Positions 25,682 to 34,482 of a stretch of 51,722 bases of DNA are shown here, piece after piece (the stretch's first letter is position 1; each line of letters starts with the position of its first letter). Origin of the DNA: Deltaproteobacteria bacterium (GTDB lineage: Bacteria > Desulfobacterota > Desulfarculia > Adiutricales > Adiutricaceae); assembly GCA_031264145.1 (NCBI GenBank), contig JAISEK010000130.1:1-51722 (forward strand), read 5' to 3'. Made by a program: the position numbers and the translations under genes. The notes under the pieces are model-generated. The model was given only the letters and a program-made list of their open reading frames with translations, had not been told where the DNA came from and did not search any database.

Positions 25682-25853
25682 GGGCGACTAACCGGCGTTA
25701 GTCGCCCAGCCGATAGTCCGGTTCCGGCCCAGCGGGCCACCTTGCGGGTCACTTGGGCCGACTAACCCCCGTTAGCCGTATCGCGCAAAAACATGCCGCT
25801 TCCCCGTCCCCCCTGGACGGACAGCCGCGGCCCCGGCTAACCGCCGTTAGTGG
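25682..25853. repeat. Three CTAAC-N4-GTTAG dyads spaced 74 and 75 bp apart
   Basis: The cores lie at 25688-25701 (CTAACCGGCGTTAG), 25762-25775 (CTAACCCCCGTTAG) and 25837-25850 (CTAACCGCCGTTAG). The first is embedded in a perfect 11-bp inverted repeat (25682-25707). In the outer two bases on each side the second and third match less well. The centres are 74 and 75 bp apart, about seven helical turns. They lie downstream of rubrerythrin and upstream of the GyrI-like gene, so they could be operators or a decayed tandem repeat. Confidence 0.7.
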
Positions 25854-25886
25854 ATGCCCCCCTGGGCGGTGGTCACCCGGCTGGGC

Positions 25887-25920
25887 AAAAAAAAGCGCCC
25901 CCGGTCTGCCGGGGGCGCTT
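25887..25920 (-). terminator. Terminator after rubrerythrin
   Basis: AAGCGCCCCCGG pairs exactly with CCGGGGGCGCTT around a 4-base loop, followed on the minus strand by eight Ts. Confidence 0.9.
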
Positions 25921-25939
25921 GGGGCGAGACGGGGGGTGC

Positions 25940-26443
25940 CTACTGGATCTCGAAATACACCTGGTGCTTGCCGCCGCAGATGGGGCAGGTGTCGGGCACG
26001 CTGCCCTCGGCCACGTGGCCGCAGACCTTGCAGACGAAGACCTTCGGGGCGGCCTGGCCTGGGTTGGCGGCGGCCTTCTTGAACAGCTCGGCGTGGACCT
26101 TCTCGGCCTCGTTGGCCAGATGGAAGTCGCGCTCTGAGTGCTTGTCGCCGGCACCCTGGGCGTTCTTGATCATCTCTGGGTACATCTTGGTGAACTCGAA
26201 TGTCTCGCCGCCGATGGCCTCCTTGAGGTTCTCGGCGGTGTCCTTGACGCCGTCGAGAAGCCTGAGGTGGCTGTGGGCGTGGATGGTCTCGGCCTCGGCG
26301 GCGGCCCTGAAGATCTTGGCCGCATATGGCATCTTCTCTTGCTCGGCCTTGGCCGCGAAGGCCAGGTATTTGCGGTTGGCCTGGGACTCGCCGGCGAAGG
26401 CAGCCTTCAAGTCAGCAACAACCTTGGGATCGGAAGCGGGCAT
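25940..26443 (-). CDS. rbr: Rubrerythrin
   Basis: A 167-residue cytoplasmic peroxidase of anaerobes that reduces hydrogen peroxide at a di-iron centre. The N-terminal ferritin-like four-helix bundle contains the metal ligands in FAGESQANRKYLAFA, AAEAETIHAHSHL and NEAEKVHAELF (Glu-x-x-His). The C-terminal rubredoxin-like domain has CKVCGHVAEG and CPICGGKHQ, the four iron-binding cysteines. Length and order are normal. GGAGG sits about 9 bases before the ATG. It is monocistronic, with a strong terminator 20 bases after the stop. Confidence 0.96.
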   Translation of the reverse strand: MPASDPKVVADLKAAFAGESQANRKYLAFAAKAEQEKMPYAAKIFRAAAEAETIHAHSHLRLLDGVKDTAENLKEAIGGETFEFTKMYPEMIKNAQGAGDKHSERDFHLANEAEKVHAELFKKAAANPGQAAPKVFVCKVCGHVAEGSVPDTCPICGGKHQVYFEIQ

Positions 26444-27072
26444 CTCTAAACCTCCATGAAGGGTGGTTGATTCGAAAATATCGGTCCCGCCTGGGGGAAA
26501 GCCTTGGGGCCCAGGACAAGCCTGTCTGGGCCGGGACTGGTCCCCAAAAAAGCGGGCAGACTGGCCGGGCCTGGGCCCGGCGTCGTTTTGAGCGGCAAAA
26601 AACCAGGCCCGGTCCTTAAAGACTCAATCGGATCTTCAGGGCGGGCCTGACGGCAAGGTTCCGTTCAGCTGTGGCTAAGTCTACATCAAAAAAATTGACA
26701 AATCAACAGACACCGACGGTCCTCCAGGGGATAGGGCCGGGCCATTCCGGCTGGGAGCGCAAAGGCCCCCGCCACCGCCCCCGGGCCTGTTCGGGCCTCC
26801 TTAGGCCGGTGGTCACCCAGCTCCCCGTCCGCCAGGACGTCTGTGGCCCCGGCAGGGAGCCTTTCCCATGGTCCAGCCAGGGCGCTTTGACCCGACTCCT
26901 GGGCTAATGATTGTCCCTGGCCGCGCGAAAGGCCGGCAGGGGCAATTTGCCTTGCGCATTTCCCTGGCGGAATCTCTTTGAGGCAAGGACTAGGGGCACA
27001 TAAGGCAAAATGGCCATGATTCTGGCGGTAAAGGTGAAGGCCGGCCGTCCCCGCCGGCAAATTATGTATCGG
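26444..27072. other. Spacer between ubiB and rubrerythrin
   Basis: No gene seen. It must hold the rubrerythrin promoter. A TTGATT...TAGACT pair on the minus strand near 26671-26702 is a weak candidate. No clear PerR-type operator was recognised. Confidence 0.4.
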
Positions 27073-28761
27073 CTAAAGATCCTTGTATTTCCGCAAAAAA
27101 TCCAGAATCAGCCAAAAGCCCACTATCCCGGCTCCCAAAAAACCTATCAGCCCCAGGATAGGAAGGCCATGCCAGAGCGGCGGAAGCTTAGAGTGCATGA
27201 CCAGGGAGGAGCCGATGACCAGGGAGGCCAGGACTATGGCGAAGGAAAGCCTGTAGCTGGCCTGATTTATGAACTGGCCCATCTTCTCGAAACCCTTGAT
27301 GGTCAGATCCGCAGGCAGCCTTCCGCTCTTGATGGTCTGGAACAGGGGCGAGAGCTCGTCGGGCAGTCCCTCCAGGGTCATTGCCATCTCAATCCCACCG
27401 CGGTTTATGATTTCCCACCAGTGGCCCGGGGAGAAGCGCTGGCGGTAAAGCTTGGCTATGACCGGCTCGGCCTCCTCGACTATCCTGAAGCCGGGGTCGA
27501 GCCTCAGGCCCAGGCTCTCAAGCTGGACCAGGGCCTTGACCAGGAGGAGCAGGTTGCTGGGGGCCCGGAGGTCGTGCTGGCTCAAAAGCTCCAGGATGTC
27601 CTTGAGCAAGGGGCCGAGCCTTATGTCCTTTATGCTCCCGGTCAGGTGGGTCTCTAGAAAGAGGCCTATTTCCAGCTCCAGGGCCTCAGTGTTCGGCCTG
27701 ACCGCGGGCTTGGTCAGCCTCAGGAGGTGTCTGACCACTCTGGCCGCGTCCCGGTTGACCACGCCAAGGGCCAGTCCCAGCAGGCGATCCCTGAAGGCCC
27801 GGTCCACCGTCCCGACGAGGCCGAAATCCAGAAACCCCAGCTTCGGGCCGGGCATGACCAGGAGATTGCCCGGGTGGGGGTCGGCGTGGAAGAAGCCGAA
27901 CTCGATGATCTGCTCCAGGGCCACCCTGGAGACCAGCCGGGCCACCTCAGACGGATCTATCCCGGCCGCCGTCAGGGCCCCCAGGTCGTCAATCTTGGAG
28001 CCGGAGAGCCTCTCCATGACCAGGACGCTGTCGGTGCAGAGGCTCTTGTGGAGGATCGGGATCTTGACCTCGGGGTTGTGGAGGTAGTAATGGTGGAAGC
28101 GATCGATGTTGATGGCCTCCAGCCTGTAGTTAAGCTCCGAGTTGAGACTCCGCTTGAACTCGGCCACCAGATCCAGGGGATGGATGAACTCCAGGAAAGA
28201 GAGGTGCCTCTCGACCTGCTCGGCAAGCTCGGTCAGGATCTCCAGGTCCGTGTTGATCTGCCTCTGGAGGCCCGGCCGGCGGACCTTCACCACCACCTCG
28301 GCCCCATCGGCCAGCCTGGCCGTGTGGACCTGGCCGATGGAGGCGGCCGCCAGGGGCTCCAGGGACACGTCCAGCAGCAAGCCCTCATCTAGCTCTTGGC
28401 CGATGATGCGGAGGACGTCGTCCACCGGCATGGGAGGCACGGCGTCCTGGAGTCTGGCCAGCTCGTCGAGGTAGTCCAGCGGCAGGATGTCCTGCCTGGT
28501 GGAGAGATACTGGCCGAGCTTGACGAAGACCAGCCCCATCTCCTCGAGGGCCTGTCTCAGCCTCCGCGGCCTGGTCGGGCGGTGGTCTGGGACCGTCAGG
28601 CCCACCAGCCTCCTGGCCCGGATGAGGACGTCGCCCAGGCCAATTCGGTCGAACAGGTCGCCGAAGCCAAACTTGACCATGATCCTGATGACCTCGGTCA
28701 GCCGCTCCAGATGCCTGTAGGCCCTGGTTAGCCGGACTATTGGGCTTTGGGTGTCTGCCAT
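27073..28761 (-). CDS. ubiB: UbiB/ABC1-family atypical kinase (AarF)
   Basis: A 562-residue protein. The family hallmark KxGQ motif appears as VFVKLGQYLSTRQDILP (about 75-90), followed by the Ala-rich nucleotide loop AAASIGQVHTARL, the VVVKVRRPG lysine, the ExD-type SELNYRLEA, FHADPHPGN and the metal-binding LDFGLVG. The C-terminus has two hydrophobic segments (LSFAIVLASLVIGSSL and a final GLIGFLGAGIVGFWL) that anchor it in the inner membrane. UbiB relatives support quinone synthesis; the host's quinone type is not known from this window. It is transcribed away from the unknown 7-TM gene. Confidence 0.92.
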   Translation of the reverse strand: MADTQSPIVRLTRAYRHLERLTEVIRIMVKFGFGDLFDRIGLGDVLIRARRLVGLTVPDHRPTRPRRLRQALEEMGLVFVKLGQYLSTRQDILPLDYLDELARLQDAVPPMPVDDVLRIIGQELDEGLLLDVSLEPLAAASIGQVHTARLADGAEVVVKVRRPGLQRQINTDLEILTELAEQVERHLSFLEFIHPLDLVAEFKRSLNSELNYRLEAINIDRFHHYYLHNPEVKIPILHKSLCTDSVLVMERLSGSKIDDLGALTAAGIDPSEVARLVSRVALEQIIEFGFFHADPHPGNLLVMPGPKLGFLDFGLVGTVDRAFRDRLLGLALGVVNRDAARVVRHLLRLTKPAVRPNTEALELEIGLFLETHLTGSIKDIRLGPLLKDILELLSQHDLRAPSNLLLLVKALVQLESLGLRLDPGFRIVEEAEPVIAKLYRQRFSPGHWWEIINRGGIEMAMTLEGLPDELSPLFQTIKSGRLPADLTIKGFEKMGQFINQASYRLSFAIVLASLVIGSSLVMHSKLPPLWHGLPILGLIGFLGAGIVGFWLILDFLRKYKDL

Positions 28762-29172
28762 ACGCTTCTGGGCCCCTCGTCCCCGCCAGAATCGCCAACG
28801 GCGGGTAACTTCTCAGATTCGCCACTGGCCGCTATGCTGTTGCCAGTAATAATATTGTATGATACCATAAGTTCAATATAAAAGGATGCTCGCGACATTA
28901 AGCCCTTCTGGTCAAAAAAATAATGTCCGGCAGCCCGCAAAATTTAAAGACGCCCTGAAGATAACCCTGACGACGTGGCTGCTTGTTGAAAAAAGGCAAA
29001 GTAAAGCCTGAATGCCGTAAAAAAATTTGTGAATTTTTATTTTTAATCACAACATTACAGCCATAAAACCAACAGATCATTCTCCAAATACGCCAATATT
29101 AGGCGTAATGACACTTAAACAGCTTATTTTTTGGCCCACCCTGCGCGGGGACACCAACCCCAGCGCCGAGCC
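28762..29172. other. Divergent promoter region between ubiB and the 7-TM gene
   Basis: AT-rich. It contains a 19-bp dyad at 29089-29107. No gene seen. Confidence 0.5.
29089..29107. promoter_or_regulatory. Dyad TACGCC-N7-GGCGTA upstream of the 7-TM gene
   Basis: Perfect 6-bp arms around AATATTA, 66 bases before the likely start codon. It shares the ACGCC/GGCGT arms with the palindrome between the TetR genes. Confidence 0.4.
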
Positions 29173-31026
29173 ATGGACACTCAATCCACACCAAATCAGG
29201 AATGCAAGAGCCGACACATGAGCATGGACAACGACAACACCAATACCCCAGATGGCGATCTCGGGCTTGCCCCAGATTCCGGGCTGGACCAGGATCTCAG
29301 CCTGGACGCCCCGGACCTGGAGCCCTCGCCGGCCCATAGCGGGCCCAACCTCCAAATGAGCCAGGCGGTCAAGGATCTGGAAAGCCTTGACGAGGCCGAG
29401 CTGTCCAAGCCGGCCAGCCTCGGCGATGGCCTGACAGCTTCGCCGGAAAAGGCCGGCCCTTCCCCGGAGGCCAGGGGCTACCAATGGTTCTTCGTCCACC
29501 TCCTGGGCCTGCTGGGCCTCATCGCCTGGGCGGCCGGTGCCTTCCTGGCCTCCCTGCCGTATCGCTGGGAAGCGGCCCTCATCGCCCTGGCCGTGGCCGT
29601 CCTGACCATTCCGACCATGAGGACATTCCACGTCCGCACCCGGGCCGGCCTGGCCGGCCTGGGTGCCGCCCTGGGCCTTGCAGTCTGCTCCTTCTATGAT
29701 CCCGACGCCCAGTTTCTGCCAGGCGTGCCCCTGGCCCTGGTCTGGCTCCTAATACTGGCCATTACCTGGCTCTGGCTGGTCGTGGCCGTCTTCCGCAATG
29801 AGAGCCTTCGGAAAAGCCGCCTGGCCCTGGCCTTGTCCATCGTCCTCATCTATCCGCTTCTTGCGCCTGTTTTTGCCATTTTAAACAGCTTTGTCTTTAA
29901 TTCTTTGCCCATAGAGTCTTTTGACCTCCAAATATTAAACGAAAGCCCTGGTTTTCTGTCCAAATCAACTCCCTGGCTCGTCTGGCCCCAGGCCTTCATG
30001 GCCTTCCTGGTCCCGCCGCTAGCGGCCGTCTTCCTCATACGGGACCAAATCATCACCTACAGGATTTCCAAGCCGGGCCAGCGCCACCTGGGTGCCCTAT
30101 GGCTGTCCCTGGCCGGCTTCGTGGTCCTGGTCTACAGCCTGCTCAGTTTCAGCCCCCTGGCCGAGGATTACCCCAACCTGGCCAATTCGATAAGAAACAT
30201 GTGGCCGGCGGCCAGCCAGTATCACAGGTCGGCCTTGGTCGCTCAGGCGCCTGCCGTGCCGACGAGGCCCTCCTCCATGCCTCCAGCCGTTCCTCCCGTA
30301 CCAGGGCCGGAGGCCCTGACCGGGCCGACCCAGGACGGCCAGCCGACGACGACCGTCGAGGCCCCTCCTGCCGAGGCCGCCACCGCATCTGACACTCCCC
30401 CCCTCACCATGGAGCCCACCTCCTCCACCGGGAACGCCGGGGAACCATCCGCCCCACATGACGCCGCCGCCGGGTCCCCCGCCTCCCCAGAGGGCGCCGG
30501 GGAACAACCCCACGCCTCCCCAGAGGATGCCGGGGAACCATCCGCTCCCCTCGATGACGCCGGTGGGGAAGCCGGCCCAGTCGTCGGGGATGAGGCCGCA
30601 GGCCACTCCGCAGGGCCGGCAGCTGTCCAGCCCATAGGGACCGACGAGGTGCCATCGCCATCGGACCAGGACATCCTGGCAGCCATGGTCCCTAACGGCC
30701 AATCACAACCGTCAACCTTGACCACGCCGGAGTTTGACGAGATGGAGGAAATCGGGCCCATCATCGCCACTTCCCTGGAGATGGGCTCCGGCCAGGCAGG
30801 CTTCGTCCCCCTGGGAGACGAGCGGGACTCTGGGGCCATGGCGGTCCTGACCCAAGAGGCCGAGGGGACCGTCGACTCAGGGCTCGCGGACAAAGTCGAG
30901 GCCCTTGCCGAGGAAAACCGCGCCTTGAAGGACAGGATCCTGATCCTGGAGGCCCAAAACGAATTGCTCCTCGATCGGATCAAGTACTACGACGGGCTGA
31001 TCTCGAACATCATCGTCCCCCGTTGA
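29173..31026 (+). CDS. Uncharacterised 7-TM protein with disordered region and C-terminal coiled coil
   Basis: A 617-residue protein of no recognised family. The order is: an acidic Asp/Pro-rich cytoplasmic stretch (1-105); seven hydrophobic segments between about 110 and 350 (starting WFFVHLLGLLGLIAW and ending LWLSLAGFVVLVYSLLSF); a long Pro/Ala/Gly/Glu linker with repeated GEPSAP/GEQPHAS units (about 375-490); and a short leucine-zipper-like coiled coil (AEENRALKDRILILEAQNEL) near the C-terminus. The start is uncertain: ATGs at 29173 and 29218 both lack a strong ribosome site. A scaffold or envelope role is possible but not shown. The Mrp-type gene follows by 130 bases. Confidence 0.7.
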   Translation: MDTQSTPNQECKSRHMSMDNDNTNTPDGDLGLAPDSGLDQDLSLDAPDLEPSPAHSGPNLQMSQAVKDLESLDEAELSKPASLGDGLTASPEKAGPSPEARGYQWFFVHLLGLLGLIAWAAGAFLASLPYRWEAALIALAVAVLTIPTMRTFHVRTRAGLAGLGAALGLAVCSFYDPDAQFLPGVPLALVWLLILAITWLWLVVAVFRNESLRKSRLALALSIVLIYPLLAPVFAILNSFVFNSLPIESFDLQILNESPGFLSKSTPWLVWPQAFMAFLVPPLAAVFLIRDQIITYRISKPGQRHLGALWLSLAGFVVLVYSLLSFSPLAEDYPNLANSIRNMWPAASQYHRSALVAQAPAVPTRPSSMPPAVPPVPGPEALTGPTQDGQPTTTVEAPPAEAATASDTPPLTMEPTSSTGNAGEPSAPHDAAAGSPASPEGAGEQPHASPEDAGEPSAPLDDAGGEAGPVVGDEAAGHSAGPAAVQPIGTDEVPSPSDQDILAAMVPNGQSQPSTLTTPEFDEMEEIGPIIATSLEMGSGQAGFVPLGDERDSGAMAVLTQEAEGTVDSGLADKVEALAEENRALKDRILILEAQNELLLDRIKYYDGLISNIIVPR

Positions 31027-31155
31027 CCACCAGGCACCAGCCGGCAGGTGCGCACCATGCCTGGCTGATTCCCTGTTGACATGGCCGTGGGACCCATCCC
31101 TCTCCTTCCCTATCTCAGCCTAGGGCCGGTGCCCAGGCAGCCTTGCAGGTTTTCC

Positions 31156-31968
31156 ATGACCACGACTTTGGGGACGTTGGATCAACGGTTGCGCCAAAAG
31201 GAGATGTCGGCCGCGCTGTGTCGGTTTGGCAAAAAATATCTCGTGCTGAGCGGCAAGGGTGGCGTCGGCAAGACCACCCTGGCCGCCAACCTGGCCTGGC
31301 TCAAGGCCAAGGCCGGGCACAGGGTTGGCCTTCTTGACGTCGACCTACACGGTCCCGACATCGCCGGTGCCCTGTATCTGCCCGAGGCCAAGGTCGAGGT
31401 CGATGACCAGGGGCACCTGGTGCCGGTCAAGGCCGCCGAGAACCTTTGGGTCATGACCGTCCAGCACCTCCTGGAACGCAAGCAGGAAGCCGTGATGTGG
31501 CGGGGCCCCCGGAAAATGAGAGCCATCATCCAGTTCATAGGCGAGACGGCCTGGCCGCAGCTGGACTACTTTTTCATCGACTCCCCCCCGGGGACCGGCG
31601 ACGAGACCCTCACGGTCCTAAAGAACATTCCCGACGTAAAGGCCCTGGTCGTCTCAACCGGCCACGCCATGGCCCTGTCGGACGTGGCCAAGGCCATAGA
31701 TTGCCTCAAGGCCTGCGGGACGGAGGCCTTTGGGCTCATCGACAACCTCTCAACCCTAATCTGTCCCGAGTGCGGCAGGGAGACTCCCCTCCACGGCCAG
31801 GGAGGGGCCCAGGAGCTTGCAGGCGCAGCTGGCATCCCTTTTCTGGGCTCGCTGCCCATGGACCCGGCCGCCTCTGCGGCCGCCGACCGGGCCGGGACGC
31901 CTTTGGCCGAGGCGGCCCCCGAAAGCCAGCTGGCCCTGAGGCTGGTGGAGCTGGCGGACAGGCTTTGA
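31156..31968 (+). CDS. Mrp/NBP35-family iron-sulfur carrier ATPase
   Basis: A 270-residue P-loop protein. SGKGGVGKTTLAANLAWLKA is the deviant Walker A, followed by DVDLHGPDI, FIDSPPGTGDETLTV and VSTGHAMALSDVAKAI, all Mrp/ApbC signatures. A CPEC pair near residue 204 is the cluster-binding cysteine pair used to carry a 4Fe-4S cluster. The protein lacks the N-terminal MIP18-like domain of longer Mrp proteins. Start 31156 is chosen because conserved sequence begins shortly after and GCAGGT precedes it. Confidence 0.9.
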   Translation: MTTTLGTLDQRLRQKEMSAALCRFGKKYLVLSGKGGVGKTTLAANLAWLKAKAGHRVGLLDVDLHGPDIAGALYLPEAKVEVDDQGHLVPVKAAENLWVMTVQHLLERKQEAVMWRGPRKMRAIIQFIGETAWPQLDYFFIDSPPGTGDETLTVLKNIPDVKALVVSTGHAMALSDVAKAIDCLKACGTEAFGLIDNLSTLICPECGRETPLHGQGGAQELAGAAGIPFLGSLPMDPAASAAADRAGTPLAEAAPESQLALRLVELADRL

Positions 31969-31999
31969 GCGGGGCGGCCTCCCGGGGACACGTCCCGAC

Positions 32000-32043
32000 G
32001 GCCAAATGAAAGGGGGGGGCCTGCGCCCCCCTTTCATTTGGCC
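32000..32043. terminator. 18-bp perfect hairpin between convergent mrp and corA
   Basis: GGCCAAATGAAAGGGGGG (32000-32017) pairs exactly with 32026-32043. It sits between two converging genes and probably ends both transcripts, although the T tract is weak. Confidence 0.7.
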
Positions 32044-32050
32044 CTTCCGG

Positions 32051-32986
32051 CTAAATCCACCTTTTCCGCAGAAAATAGAACCACATCAGACCGGAAATGA
32101 CCACGCAGAACAGGCCCACGATCCAGAAGGCCTTGGGATTGCTGGAAAGCGGCAACACCACGTTCATGCCGTAGGCGCCGACGACGAGCGTGGGCAGCAT
32201 GAGGATGATGGTCACCCCGGCCAAGAACTTCATGACCTTGTTCAGGTTGTTGTTGATGATGTTGCCGAAGGCATCGCCAACGCTGCCCATGACCTGGCCG
32301 AATATGTCGGCCATGTAGATTGCCTGCTGGTTCTCGATCAGGGCCTGGTCCAGGAGATCCAGCTCTTCCTGTGACTGGAAGAAGCCCTTGCCCTCCAGGA
32401 CCTTGCTGATGATGCCCCGGTTGGACTTCAGGGCCACCGTGTAGACGATCAGGGCCTTGTCGATGGTCAACAGGGTCATGATTTCCTTGTTGTGCTGTGA
32501 CTTTGACAGGGATTGTTCCGCCAAGTCAGTGATGCTTTCCATCAACTCCAGGTGTTTGATGAAGTCTATGGAGCTTTCCATCAAAATTTTTATTACGACC
32601 TTCTTGTTAGTCACCGGTCTTGGCTTTTTGTGCCACCGGCTTATCAAATCCCCTATCAGGCCAACCTCTGAACAGACCGTGACCAGCACCTGACCACTGA
32701 CGATAATCCCCAGCGGCGTGGTCCCAAAGGAGTAGTCCTTCTCCTCGGCCCTGATGTATGGCACGCTGATGATCATGAGGCCAGAGTCATCCTCCTGCTC
32801 CAGCCTCGGCCGTTCCTTGGGATCCAGGGGATCGGTCAGAAACTGGTGGGGCAGCCCCAGCTCGGAGGCCACAGCGTCCAGTTCCTGTCCGCTTGGGTCC
32901 TCCAGGTTGATCCAATCGGCCCCGGCCCCTTCCGGGCTGACCTCAAAACCAGGTTCCTCGGCCACGTGCCTATACCTAGTCATCAT
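32051..32986 (-). CDS. corA: CorA-family magnesium/cobalt transporter
   Basis: A 311-residue protein. The cytoplasmic funnel domain covers about 1-245; two membrane helices follow at the C-terminus (VMKFLAGVTIILMLPTLVVGAY and AFWIVGLFCVVISGLMWFYF). The pore motif is present as YGMNV, and a basic RKRW tail ends the protein. AAGGAG lies about 10 bases before the ATG. It forms a pentameric channel for magnesium in the inner membrane. Confidence 0.93.
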   Translation of the reverse strand: MMTRYRHVAEEPGFEVSPEGAGADWINLEDPSGQELDAVASELGLPHQFLTDPLDPKERPRLEQEDDSGLMIISVPYIRAEEKDYSFGTTPLGIIVSGQVLVTVCSEVGLIGDLISRWHKKPRPVTNKKVVIKILMESSIDFIKHLELMESITDLAEQSLSKSQHNKEIMTLLTIDKALIVYTVALKSNRGIISKVLEGKGFFQSQEELDLLDQALIENQQAIYMADIFGQVMGSVGDAFGNIINNNLNKVMKFLAGVTIILMLPTLVVGAYGMNVVLPLSSNPKAFWIVGLFCVVISGLMWFYFLRKRWI

Positions 32987-33227
32987 GCTCGAAACTCCTT
33001 GGAAGCGTTAGAAAAAATCATTCACAGACGGACATTTCCCGTCCCCCCCAATAGCCAACCGCACCAGAAGGGACGTCCAAGGCCTTACGGCGTACACAGC
33101 CGGCCTGCCGTCGCCCCCAGGGTGCAGGCGTCGGGCATTGATGGCCATCTCCAGTGTTTTTGGGGCCATTTTGCCCAGATTTCATGGATATCGGGCCCCA
33201 GGAGCCAATCGGCGGCCTGCCCGGCAC

Positions 33228-34475
33228 CTAGCCTCTGGCCACGTCCTGGCCAAGGGCGGCCGTTTCACCGGTCCTGATCGTGAGGACGGTTATCTCCGAG
33301 GGGACGAACAGCCGCACCGGGAAGCCCGACCACAGGCCCAGGCCTGGCTGCACGAACAGCTTCATGCCGCCAACGTCGTAGAAGCCGGAAAGAAAGCCGC
33401 CATTGGACTTTTTGACGAAGCTGGCCAGAATGGGCATCATGCCCCCATGCGTGTGGCCGGAAACCTGGAGTGCCACCCTGGGATCCAGCGCGTTTTCCCT
33501 GGCCCTGACTGGGCGGTGCTCCATGAGGATCACCGGCAGATCCGCCGGGGCCCCGGCCAGGGCCAGCCCAAGGTCGGGTCCCTCCAGGCCATAGCGGGGG
33601 CTCAGGGCGGACAGATCCGCCAGGCCGGCCAATATGACGGGAATACCCCTGGGCATGATGACCCGGTGGGCATTGTAGAGCACCGCTATCCCCAGACGGT
33701 CAAAAACCGGCAGCCACTCGTTGAGCCGGGAGATGTACTCGTGGTTGCCCACGCAGGCCCAGACGCCGTAAGGGGCCCCAAGGCTGGCCAGTGGGGCCAC
33801 GTCGGGGCCTCTGGCCTCCGCTGTCCCGTCGACCAGGTCCCCGGGCACGAGGATCAGGTCCGGCTTCTCGGCCATGGTCCTGGCCACAACCTCCTCGACC
33901 CAACCCCGATCAAAAAAGCGGCTGATGTGCATGTCGGCCAACACGGCCACCTTAAGGCCATCGAGGCCCCTGGGCCAGTCATTGACAACCACCTCCGCCC
34001 TCCTCACTCCAGGCACCCTGGCCGCCCCGATCAGGCCGGCCAGGTCCAAGCCAGCCGCCAGGGCCAGGACGACGATGGCCGCCGCCGGGCCCCCCAGCCA
34101 AACCCTCGCGGCCCTGCCCAACCCCTTGCCGGCCAGGAAGGACAGGACCCAGGCAAGATCCCTGGCCAGGGAGAGTAGAAAGAGCATGACTATCAGGCCC
34201 TGGAGGAAGGAAGTGGCCAGGAGAAGCCACCGGTTGGCCTCTATGCCCCCAAGCCCACCGAAGACCGAGCGCATAATCAGGAGCCGCCCGGACGACAGGA
34301 AGACCAGGACCAAAAGGCCGGCCCTGGGCAGCCTGCCGAGGGGCAGCCTCAACACGTAGCTCGCGAACACATAGCTGGTCAGGATAAGGGCAAAATACAG
34401 GAACATTCTCGCCACCGCCTGTGGTTCGGGCCCTTGAAGGGCCGCTCGGGGCAGGCCCAGGGGCTCGGGACGCAT
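33228..34475 (-). CDS. Membrane-anchored metallophosphoesterase (YaeI/YkuE type)
   Basis: A 415-residue protein. About four hydrophobic segments fill the first 150 residues, then a calcineurin-like phosphoesterase domain with the full metal set: LADMHIS (DxH), VPGDLVDG (GDxxD), CVGNHEY (GNHE), a lone His in MEHRP and SGHTHGG (GHxH). Such proteins hydrolyse phosphodiester or pyrophosphate bonds, for instance in lipid head groups; the substrate here is unknown. The ATG at 34475 is 7 bases after the smr stop and is preceded by GAGGCGG, so the two genes are an operon. A start at 34406 is possible. Confidence 0.9.
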   Translation of the reverse strand: MRPEPLGLPRAALQGPEPQAVARMFLYFALILTSYVFASYVLRLPLGRLPRAGLLVLVFLSSGRLLIMRSVFGGLGGIEANRWLLLATSFLQGLIVMLFLLSLARDLAWVLSFLAGKGLGRAARVWLGGPAAAIVVLALAAGLDLAGLIGAARVPGVRRAEVVVNDWPRGLDGLKVAVLADMHISRFFDRGWVEEVVARTMAEKPDLILVPGDLVDGTAEARGPDVAPLASLGAPYGVWACVGNHEYISRLNEWLPVFDRLGIAVLYNAHRVIMPRGIPVILAGLADLSALSPRYGLEGPDLGLALAGAPADLPVILMEHRPVRARENALDPRVALQVSGHTHGGMMPILASFVKKSNGGFLSGFYDVGGMKLFVQPGLGLWSGFPVRLFVPSEITVLTIRTGETAALGQDVARG

Positions 34476-34482
34476 GTCCGCC

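Noticed and set aside
25682-25853. CRISPR array from the spaced repeats
   Set aside because: Only three copies of a 14-base core with 60-base spacing and no cas genes; core dyads are too short and variable for CRISPR repeats.
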